Assembly: GCA_947457715.1 (NCBI GenBank)
Contig: CANGXK010000041.1
Location: 1-11,251 of the forward strand
Source of the DNA: Gemmatimonadota bacterium
Lineage (GTDB): Bacteria; Gemmatimonadota; Gemmatimonadetes; Gemmatimonadales; Gemmatimonadaceae
DNA length: 11,251 nucleotides
Reading direction: 5' to 3'
Numbering within the stretch: position 1 is the first letter of the stretch; the number at the start of each line of letters is the position of its first letter. Both the position numbers and the translations under genes were made by a program. Under the pieces are notes generated by a model. The model made no database searches. It worked only from the letters and a program-made list of their open reading frames with translations, and had not been told where the DNA came from. Below are positions 5,240-11,251 of the stretch, piece after piece.

Positions 5240-6589
5240 ATGCCACTGAGAACGTCCTTCCCCACACGGTGCCCCTCAACGCCCTCGCGCCGTCGAGGCA
5301 AGACCCGGCTGCTCACCGGGCTGCTCGCCTGTGCGATCGTCGCCGCTGTCGGCGTGGCGCCGTCTCGCGCCTCGGCGCAGGTGCCGTCGCCGGGCGTGAG
5401 CCTCAGCACGCGCTACGTGGCGGGGCAGAAGACCTCGCTGATCGTGCTGCCGGTGACGGGCGTGACCGGGGACTCGGTGGCCACGATCCTCGCGCGGGAT
5501 TTTGACTACAGCGATCGCTTCAACGTGGTGTCGACGTCGAGCGCCCCGGCGGTAACCGGTCCGCCGAACTATGTGCTGTGGTCGAAACTCGGCGTGGACG
5601 GGATCGTACAGCCCCTCTTGCTGCCGTCGGGGGGGGTCCGCGTGACCTTGCACGACGTATCGAAGAAGGCTGTGCTGAACACCAAGGACTTTCCGCTCCC
5701 GACGCCTGCCTTGTCGCCGGCATGGCGATCGGCGATGCACGGCGTGTCCGATGCGGTCGAGGAGTGGATCACTGGGCAACGGGGCATCGCGCAGACGCGC
5801 ATCGCGTTCACCCGTGGTGGCCGCGTGTGGATAGTGGATACCGATCGGGCAAATGTGACACCGGTGACGCCCAGTGGCATGTCACCGCAGTGGCTGCCGG
5901 GCGGGCGTGGGCTCGTGTACAGTGTGCTCGACGGTGTTCGGAACCCGATCATGTTGACGGATCTCGCGACCGGCTCGCAGCGGCTGCTGGCGTCCGCGTC
6001 GGGGATCGAGCACAGTTCTCCCGCAATTGCACCGGACGGCCGCACGGTCGTTTATGCGCGGGGGGCGGACACCGGTATGGACCTGTACGCCCTGCCGATC
6101 GAGGGGGGAACGCCGCGTCGCATCACGGTCGGGCGTGGGCGGGCAAGCGCGCAGCCAACCTTCAGTCCTGATGGTCAGCGAATCGCCTTCATGTCCGACC
6201 GCTCGGGGCATCCCGAAGTGTATATTAGCGATCTGGATGGAACGAACGTGGAGCTCCTGACCGCCTCCGCGTTCGGCGATCGCGATTATCGTGCGGGGCC
6301 GGACTGGTCTCCCGATGGTCGCCTCGTCGCCTTTCAGTCGCGGAATGGCGGCACCTTCCAGATCATGACCATCAACTTGCGCGATCAGGCCGTGCGTCAG
6401 GTGACGAACGATGGCCGGAACGACGACCCCTCGTGGGCACCGGATTCCCGGCACATTGTTTTCTCCTCAACGCGCAGCGGGACCCGACAGTTGTGGATCG
6501 TGGACATTGAAACCGGACGATCGCGCCAACTCACCTTCGGGTCCGAAGCGCGCCTGTCCGCCTGGTCGCCGCGTTTGTTGTCGCAGTAG
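5240..6589 (+). CDS. tolB: Tol-Pal periplasmic beta-propeller protein TolB
   Basis: TolB is the periplasmic protein that binds Pal and is released by TolA. From ATG 5240 it has 449 residues: a basic N-region with SRRR (16-19), a hydrophobic core (about 24-40) and a likely Sec signal-peptidase site after A-S-A46. The TolB N-terminal alpha/beta domain (about 57-180) includes SLIVLPVTG and WSKLGVDGIVQPLL. Six propeller repeats follow, each of the form IAFxSDRSGxxxVYIxDLDG...LT followed by PxFSPDG or PxWSPDG, and the protein ends SAWSP like E. coli TolB. Four bases separate ATG 5240 from the tolA stop. TTG 5210 and ATG 5216, inside tolA, would add 8-10 residues before an already long N-region, so I prefer 5240, though no clear ribosome-binding site supports any of them. 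The identification is firm. Confidence 0.95.
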   Translation: MPLRTSFPTRCPSTPSRRRGKTRLLTGLLACAIVAAVGVAPSRASAQVPSPGVSLSTRYVAGQKTSLIVLPVTGVTGDSVATILARDFDYSDRFNVVSTSSAPAVTGPPNYVLWSKLGVDGIVQPLLLPSGGVRVTLHDVSKKAVLNTKDFPLPTPALSPAWRSAMHGVSDAVEEWITGQRGIAQTRIAFTRGGRVWIVDTDRANVTPVTPSGMSPQWLPGGRGLVYSVLDGVRNPIMLTDLATGSQRLLASASGIEHSSPAIAPDGRTVVYARGADTGMDLYALPIEGGTPRRITVGRGRASAQPTFSPDGQRIAFMSDRSGHPEVYISDLDGTNVELLTASAFGDRDYRAGPDWSPDGRLVAFQSRNGGTFQIMTINLRDQAVRQVTNDGRNDDPSWAPDSRHIVFSSTRSGTRQLWIVDIETGRSRQLTFGSEARLSAWSPRLLSQ

Positions 6590-6628
6590 TTCCCACTTTT
6601 TTCACTCTACCCTTCGGAGTTTTCCGAC

Positions 6629-7186
6629 ATGATGCGTGTGTCTCGTCTGGTCCTGGTGCTGGCCTCCACCTCGCTGGTGCTTGGCGCTTGCCGGAAGAAG
6701 CCGGTGGCCATCGCGCCGCAAGCGGATACGCCCGCCGTTGCGCAAGAGCCGACGCGTCCATCGCCAAGCACGCCGGCCGCGCGTGACACGATGGAAGAGT
6801 ACCGCACGAAGCTGGCCGCAACCCGTGCACGGTTGCTCGAGACGATCTACTTCGAGTATGACGCAGACGAACTGCGCGACGACGCCAAAGCGAATCTCGA
6901 TGCGAAGCTTTCGGTGCTCAACGCCAATCAGGGCGTGAAGATCCGCATCGCGGGGCACTGCGACGAGCGCGGCAGCGATGAGTACAACATTGCCCTCGGC
7001 CGGCGTCGTGCCGAAGCCGCCAAGCGCTACCTGACGGACCGCGGCATCGATGCGTCGCGCATCGAAACGGCGTCGTTCGGCCGTGAGCGTCCGGCGGTGC
7101 AGGGGACGACCGAAGAGGCGTGGTCGCGCAACCGTCGTGATGAATTCGAGATCATCGCCGGCGGCGATCAGCTGCGCGCCGAGTGA
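6629..7186 (+). CDS. pal: Peptidoglycan-associated lipoprotein Pal
   Basis: Pal anchors the outer membrane to peptidoglycan and is the outer-membrane end of the Tol system. The 185-residue product has a lipoprotein signal ending in L-G-A-C with lipidated C21. A flexible Pro, Ala and Thr-rich tether runs to about 50, then an OmpA-like domain (about 70-178). The domain shows TIYFEYD, then GHCDERGSDEYNIALGRRRA (109-128), which carries the conserved Asp and Arg that hold diaminopimelate, and finally YGKE-like FGRERPAV and SRNRRDEF, all close to E. coli Pal. CGGAG at 6615-6619 is a weak ribosome-binding site for ATG 6629; the next codon is also ATG. It follows tolB after 39 bases, the widest gap in the operon, and its TGA overlaps the cpoB start. 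Confidence 0.96.
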   Translation: MMRVSRLVLVLASTSLVLGACRKKPVAIAPQADTPAVAQEPTRPSPSTPAARDTMEEYRTKLAATRARLLETIYFEYDADELRDDAKANLDAKLSVLNANQGVKIRIAGHCDERGSDEYNIALGRRRAEAAKRYLTDRGIDASRIETASFGRERPAVQGTTEEAWSRNRRDEFEIIAGGDQLRAE

Positions 7187-8043
7187 TGCGCGCCGCCGCA
7201 CTCGGACTTCGGCACACGCTGCGCTTCCGGGTGTGGCGGCTGCTTCCTCTGGTGGCACTGGCCGCCATGGGGGGGTGTTTTGCCACGCGCGGTGATGTGC
7301 GACTCGTGCAGAGCGACATCGCTTCGTTGCGCGCAGAAAGTCTCAAGCACCAGCTGGAGCTGCGCGAAGCGCTGACGCAGACCATCCGGATGCTCACCGT
7401 TGCCAGTGATTCGCTGGCAAAGGTGAGCGCTCGCACCGTCGGCATTCAGGGTGATGTCCGCGGGGAGATGCGCTCCATCCGGGAGCAGATGCTGCAGGTG
7501 CAGGCGTTGCTGGGGCAGAGTCAGGCTACGATTGCGCGGCTCCGCTCGGAAATCGAGTCGCGGACGTCTCTTCCGCCAGCGGCACCCTTGGCGGCGGGCA
7601 CACTCCCGCCCGCCTCAGGGCGGAACTCGCTCCCGGCGGTAGCCGACAGTGCGGTGCCGACGCGTGCGCCAGGCCCGAATCAGCTGTACACGGATGGCCG
7701 CGATCAACTCACCCGTGGCAGCACCGCCACCGCGCGGACCTACTTCCAGGAGTTGCTCACGAACCACCCGACCTCCGACTATGCGCCCGATGCGCAGTTC
7801 TGGATCGCCGAGTCGTTCGCGAAGGAAAAGAATCTGCCGGCGGCCGATGCGGCGTACGCGGCGGTGGCGAGTGTGCATCCCACCTCAGAGAAGGCCCCGA
7901 CCGCACTCTACAAGCGCGCGCAGCTCGCAATCCAGCAGAGCAGCATTGCGCAGGCTCGCCAATTGCTGGAGCAGGTCATCGCGCGCTATCCGCGCAGCAA
8001 CGAGGCCGAGCTCGCGGCCGATCAACTTAAGACGCTGCGCTGA
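7186..8043 (+). CDS. cpoB: Cell division coordinator CpoB (YbgF), predicted lipoprotein form
   Basis: CpoB (YbgF) binds TolA and links peptidoglycan synthesis with outer-membrane constriction during division. The product from ATG 7186 has 285 residues: a signal with hydrophobic core 19-28, then L-A-A-M-G-G-C in which C31 fits a lipobox, a helical region rich in heptads (about 36-127, a likely coiled coil), a Pro/Ala linker (129-165), and a C-terminal tetratricopeptide-repeat block (about 166-285). The block carries the YbgF signature: FQELLTNHPTSDYAPDAQFWIAES, AYAAVASVHPTSEKAPTALYK and LLEQVIARYPRSNEAELAADQL in order. ATG 7186 overlaps the pal stop as TGATG; a GTG at 7183 would add one residue. 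E. coli CpoB is a soluble periplasmic protein, so the lipobox is a difference. The family call rests on the repeats and on position directly after pal. Confidence 0.9.
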   Translation: MRAAALGLRHTLRFRVWRLLPLVALAAMGGCFATRGDVRLVQSDIASLRAESLKHQLELREALTQTIRMLTVASDSLAKVSARTVGIQGDVRGEMRSIREQMLQVQALLGQSQATIARLRSEIESRTSLPPAAPLAAGTLPPASGRNSLPAVADSAVPTRAPGPNQLYTDGRDQLTRGSTATARTYFQELLTNHPTSDYAPDAQFWIAESFAKEKNLPAADAAYAAVASVHPTSEKAPTALYKRAQLAIQQSSIAQARQLLEQVIARYPRSNEAELAADQLKTLR

Positions 8044-8068
8044 CCGCGCGTTCAGGACGCCCCCGCTG

Positions 8069-8833
8069 ATGTCCAGCAGTAATAATGTGGAGATGCCGTT
8101 TCTCGATCACCTCGAAGAACTGCGCTGGCGACTGTTCCGGTGCGCCGTGGCAATCGCCCTCGGTGTTGGCGTGTCGTTCGCGCTGCTCTACACCAAGCAG
8201 GTCGATGTCATTGCCCTGCTGTCACGGCCGATTCAGCCCTATCTGACGCAGCCGCTCATGGTCACGCACGTCAGCGACCTGTTCGACATCGTGATGGATG
8301 CCTCGATCACCCTCGGCTTGATCGTCGCGTCGCCGGTCATCGTGTGGCAGGTGTGGGGATTCCTGTCGCCGGCGTTGTATGGACACGAGAAGAAAGCCGT
8401 GATTCCGGCGCTGATCGGTGCGGCGGTGCTGTTCCTGGCGGGCATGGCGCTCGCGTTCATGTACGTATTGCCCGTAACGCTGGGCTTCTTCATGAGCTTT
8501 CAGAGCGGCTCCGTGGAGATCATGCAGACGGTCGATCAATACGTCAGCTTCGTGATTTCCATGTGCCTGGCGTTTGGCGCCATTTTCGAACTGCCGATCG
8601 TAATCGCCCTGCTGTCGGCGATGGGCATCGTGCAGCCGCAGTATCTGTCCAAGTTCCGGCGTCACGCGTTCCTCGGCTGCATCGTCGCCGCGGCGCTCAT
8701 CACGCCGGGCAGTGACCCGACCTCGCTGATCGCGTTGACGTTCCCGCTGTATCTGCTCTACGAAGTCTCGATCACGGTGTCGAAGTTCATCAGCCGTCGC
8801 CGCGAACGACGGATTGCGTCCGGGGACGAGTGA
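8069..8833 (+). CDS. tatC: Sec-independent protein translocase subunit TatC
   Basis: TatC is the multi-span inner-membrane receptor for twin-arginine signal peptides. The 254-residue product has six hydrophobic spans at about 24-42, 73-98, 111-138, 156-185, 199-212 and 216-235. Family motifs are present: FLDHLEELRWRL (11-22) with E17 in the position of the conserved Glu15 of E. coli, SPALYGHEKK with E107 matching Glu103, FLAGMALAFMYVLP, F173-E-L-P, and TPGSDP (212-217). ATG 8069 lies 25 bases after the cpoB stop; an open frame extending back to 7649 runs inside cpoB in another frame and is spurious. ATG 8093 is an alternative that would still keep FLDHLEELR. No tatA or tatB is in the window, so they must lie elsewhere. 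The stop overlaps the next start as GTGA. Confidence 0.96.
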   Translation: MSSSNNVEMPFLDHLEELRWRLFRCAVAIALGVGVSFALLYTKQVDVIALLSRPIQPYLTQPLMVTHVSDLFDIVMDASITLGLIVASPVIVWQVWGFLSPALYGHEKKAVIPALIGAAVLFLAGMALAFMYVLPVTLGFFMSFQSGSVEIMQTVDQYVSFVISMCLAFGAIFELPIVIALLSAMGIVQPQYLSKFRRHAFLGCIVAAALITPGSDPTSLIALTFPLYLLYEVSITVSKFISRRRERRIASGDE

Positions 8834-11251
8834 GCCGTCGGGCGATGCGTGATGGCCGGCGGTTCTCGGTTGGGATGGCGGTGTTGAGCCTCGGGCTCGC
8901 CTCCGCACTGTTCGTTGCGCCACTGCAGGCGCAGCGCCCGACGCCCGTGCGCCCCACGCCCGACGGCAAGGCGGGGGGGCAGGACAGCATCGCGCCGCTG
9001 AGCCGGGATCGGGAGGTGTTCAACTGGACACCGCCCGATTCGGCCATGCGTGCACTCCTCGATCGCAAGGGGTATCGCACGGTGCAGTACCAAGGCGACA
9101 CGGTCTTCTTCAACGCGCGCTCAAGTGCCCTGATTCTCAAGGGCAAACCGTCCGCGGTGCAGCGTGATGCCACGATGATCATCGGCGACTCGATCGTCTA
9201 CACCGATTCGACCAAGCGCGTGGTCGCGATCGGTGATACGGTATTGTTGCGGGATCCGCAACAGCAGGATGCCGACGACTTCATCGCCCAAGGCCGCATC
9301 GAGTACGACCTCCAGTCGAAGCAGGGCGTCACGGGCGCGTTCTCGACCTCGGTGACCTCGGGACAGCGTCTCTTCCTCAGCGCCGAGCGCGGCACGATCA
9401 TTTCCGACTCGCTCGTGAGCGGCCGGCACATCGTGTTCGCCAAGAACGGGTCGTTCACGTACTGCGATCACGCCGAACCGCATTTTCACTTCACGACGAA
9501 GGACATGAAGTTCGTGTCCGAGAACGTGATGGTGGCGCGCCCCGGCGTGCTGTACATCGGCGAGGTGCCCGTGTTCTGGATTCCGTTCTTTTTCCAGGAC
9601 GTGCGGAGCGGTCGCCGCAGCGGACTGCTGACGCCGAACTTCGGCATCGCCGAGCTGTTTCGCAACAGCCCGTCATATCGCCGGACGATCTCGAACATCG
9701 GTTACTTCCTGGCGATCAGCGACTACATGAACGCCGAAGCGTCGTTCGACTGGCGATCGGGCGCGCGCAATACCGAGCAGGACCCGGGGTTCCTGCGCAG
9801 CAACGCCGAACTGCGCTACAACTGGGTCGACCGGTTTATCAACGGGGAGACGGCGGTATCGTATCTGGCGCAGCGGAACGGCACGACCAACACCTCGGTC
9901 ACCTGGAATCACAATCAGGATTTCTCGCGTACCACGCGACTGACGGCCCGACTGAACTGGGTGCAGAACACGCGCATCCAGCGTCAGTCGACGATCAACC
10001 CGACGGCGCAGAATGCGACGATCCGATCGCAGCTCAACTATCAGACGAAGATTGGGCCGGCGCAGATCAACGTCGGTGGAAGCCGGGTGCAGTATCCGGG
10101 GCGGACGCAGGTCGACATGGATTTTCCGTCGCTCAACGTCACGGCGGGCACGCTGGCCGGCGGACCGTTCTCGTGGACGCCGTCGTTGCGCCTCGCCGTC
10201 ACTGGGCAGAGTAAGATCGATCAGGGATTGCAGTTCCCGTACGTGTACAACATCCGCTCGGGCGGCGGCATCGACAGTGCCCGCTTCAGCGCGAGCCGTC
10301 GCAACATGCAGTTCGGCTTTGAAACGCCGATCAAGATCGGGGATTGGCAGTGGAACAACTCCTTCACCATGTCCGATCAGTATCGCGATTTCCCCGAGCA
10401 GCGTGAGCTCATCGGCGTCCGCGATACCTCCATTCGGTCCACGCGCGTCTTTGCGAAGACGTACGAGTCGAACTTCGACTGGAACACGTCGTTCGGCTTA
10501 CCGCGCTTTTTTCAGGGGACGTGGAACCTGTCGCCATCGGTCTCGGTGAACAACGTCGATGGGGCATCGGGGCTGTTCGTGCGGACGGAGCGCAGCGGAG
10601 GCAAGTGGGTCCAGCAGTCGAAACGACTCAGCTATGCGCTGTCCGCCTCGCCCACATTGTATGCCATGCTCCCCGGCATCGGATCGGTTGCGGCATTCCG
10701 CCATTCCATCTCGCCGGGCGTGAGCTACAGCTATTCGCCGAACGCCAACGTGAGTGACGAGTACCTGCAGGCGCTCGGCCGCACGCGGGTCGGTTACCTC
10801 TCCGCGTTGGCGCAAAACCGCGTCTCGCTCAACTTGAGCACGAATCTCGAGGCGAAGCTCAAGTCGAATGCGGACTCGACATCCGAGTCGGGCAGGAAGA
10901 TCAAACTGCTGGCACTGAACTTCTCCTCGCTGTCGTACGACTTCATTCGGGCCGACTCCACCGGCAACGGATTCACCGACAAGATGTTCACGCTGACGGG
11001 CCGCACCGATCTGCTGCCGGGGCTCGATTTCCGCACGTCGTACGACTTGTTTCAGGGGGATCCGGCATCGGATACGGCCACGTTCAGTCCGTATCGAACG
11101 GACTTCGGGGTGACCTTCTCGCTTGACGGCCAATCGGGTTTGGTGGCGCTCTTGGGCAAGCTGATCGGCCGGTCGACCACGCTCGAGGCCATCGACAGCG
11201 CCGACGCACCGCGCACCGCAGCCGATCAGAATGTGGCGCAGCAGACTCGCC
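8830..11251 (+). CDS. lptD: LPS-assembly outer-membrane protein LptD (3' end outside window)
   Basis: LptD is the outer-membrane beta-barrel that inserts lipopolysaccharide into the outer leaflet, normally with LptE. The frame from GTG 8830 is open for 807 codons to the window end. A signal peptide (hydrophobic 14-30, cleavage near Q-A34) is followed by an OstA-like jellyroll (about 95-230). The key stretch is GSFTYCDHAEP (207-217) and then VPVFWIPFFFQDVRSGRRSGLLTPNFG (from about 246), which matches the E. coli segment from GSFTSC to RRSGFLIPN. The rest (about 275 on) alternates aromatic and polar residues as barrel strands do. C212, aligned with E. coli Cys173, is the only cysteine seen. GTG 8830 overlaps the tatC stop and has GGGGA four bases upstream; ATG 8845 is an alternative. 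No lptE is visible. Confidence 0.93.
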   Translation, partial: MSRRAMRDGRRFSVGMAVLSLGLASALFVAPLQAQRPTPVRPTPDGKAGGQDSIAPLSRDREVFNWTPPDSAMRALLDRKGYRTVQYQGDTVFFNARSSALILKGKPSAVQRDATMIIGDSIVYTDSTKRVVAIGDTVLLRDPQQQDADDFIAQGRIEYDLQSKQGVTGAFSTSVTSGQRLFLSAERGTIISDSLVSGRHIVFAKNGSFTYCDHAEPHFHFTTKDMKFVSENVMVARPGVLYIGEVPVFWIPFFFQDVRSGRRSGLLTPNFGIAELFRNSPSYRRTISNIGYFLAISDYMNAEASFDWRSGARNTEQDPGFLRSNAELRYNWVDRFINGETAVSYLAQRNGTTNTSVTWNHNQDFSRTTRLTARLNWVQNTRIQRQSTINPTAQNATIRSQLNYQTKIGPAQINVGGSRVQYPGRTQVDMDFPSLNVTAGTLAGGPFSWTPSLRLAVTGQSKIDQGLQFPYVYNIRSGGGIDSARFSASRRNMQFGFETPIKIGDWQWNNSFTMSDQYRDFPEQRELIGVRDTSIRSTRVFAKTYESNFDWNTSFGLPRFFQGTWNLSPSVSVNNVDGASGLFVRTERSGGKWVQQSKRLSYALSASPTLYAMLPGIGSVAAFRHSISPGVSYSYSPNANVSDEYLQALGRTRVGYLSALAQNRVSLNLSTNLEAKLKSNADSTSESGRKIKLLALNFSSLSYDFIRADSTGNGFTDKMFTLTGRTDLLPGLDFRTSYDLFQGDPASDTATFSPYRTDFGVTFSLDGQSGLVALLGKLIGRSTTLEAIDSADAPRTAADQNVAQQTR

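Noticed and set aside
4495..5409. 304-codon open frame on the - strand opposite tolA and the tolB start
   Set aside because: It is opposite two well-supported genes, its predicted product is rich in Arg, His and Gly with no recognisable domain, and such frames are normal in GC-rich DNA.
6590..6628. T6 tract (6597-6602) after tolB as an intrinsic terminator
   Set aside because: No stem lies directly before it. The best nearby pairing ends about 25 bases upstream within tolB, and pal must be expressed with the operon.
8830..8925. Possible twin-arginine signal on LptD, suggested by RR pairs and the adjacent tatC
   Set aside because: RRF-S-V lacks the hydrophobic residues of S-R-R-x-F-L-K, and outer-membrane barrels use Sec and BAM. 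The SRRR in TolB fails the same test.
10013..10549. 178-codon open frame on the + strand inside lptD
   Set aside because: Out-of-frame reading of barrel codons giving an Arg/Ser-rich product. The lptD frame is unbroken through it.
1..11251. Search for a mobile element, defence system, toxin-antitoxin pair or CRISPR array
   Set aside because: All genes are recognised conserved functions on one strand with uniform composition. No tandem repeats, terminal inverted repeats, integrase or unknown gene is present.

Overview
The window looks like an ordinary, fully packed stretch of chromosome from a GC-rich diderm (Gram-negative-type) bacterium. All thirteen genes lie on the + strand. Base composition and codon use look uniform, and I see no insertion sequence, integrase, tRNA, rRNA, CRISPR array or other sign of mobility. 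An LptD homologue together with Tol-Pal implies an outer membrane that carries lipopolysaccharide or a similar glycolipid. The gene order, the short TonB-like TolA and the GalE type make me think of Gemmatimonadota. That assignment is inference from general knowledge; no marker gene here proves it.

Region 1 (1-1588) is a tRNA- and protein-modification block: the 3' end of tsaE, then tsaB, then rimI. tsaB and rimI overlap by ATGA. TsaE and TsaB serve N6-threonylcarbamoyladenosine (t6A) synthesis on tRNA, and RimI is an N-acetyltransferase often found beside them. tsaB is preceded by a hairpin and by a -10-like hexamer placed so that its mRNA could be leaderless.

Region 2 (1589-2364) is ssb, with a strong Shine-Dalgarno sequence and a possible promoter. 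It is followed by the longest gene-free stretch of the window (184 bases, 2181-2364), which holds three perfect inverted repeats and a -10-like hexamer.

Region 3 (2365-11251) reads as one long envelope operon: galE-like epimerase, tolQ, tolR, tolA/tonB-like, tolB, pal, cpoB (ybgF), tatC and lptD (cut by the window end). Genes are separated by at most 39 bases, and several stop codons overlap the next start as GTGA or TGATG. TolQ and TolR form the inner-membrane proton-driven motor, the TolA-like protein spans the periplasm, and TolB, Pal and CpoB act at the peptidoglycan and outer membrane. TatC is the core of the twin-arginine translocase, and LptD is the outer-membrane lipopolysaccharide translocon. 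Placing tatC and lptD in the same coupled gene string as Tol-Pal is the most noticeable layout feature.

I did not find an unknown multi-gene system. The points most worth a second look are the LptD homologue with only one cysteine in its 807 visible residues, the short TonB-like TolA, the possible leaderless tsaB mRNA, the hairpin-rich leader of galE, and the predicted lipoprotein form of CpoB.
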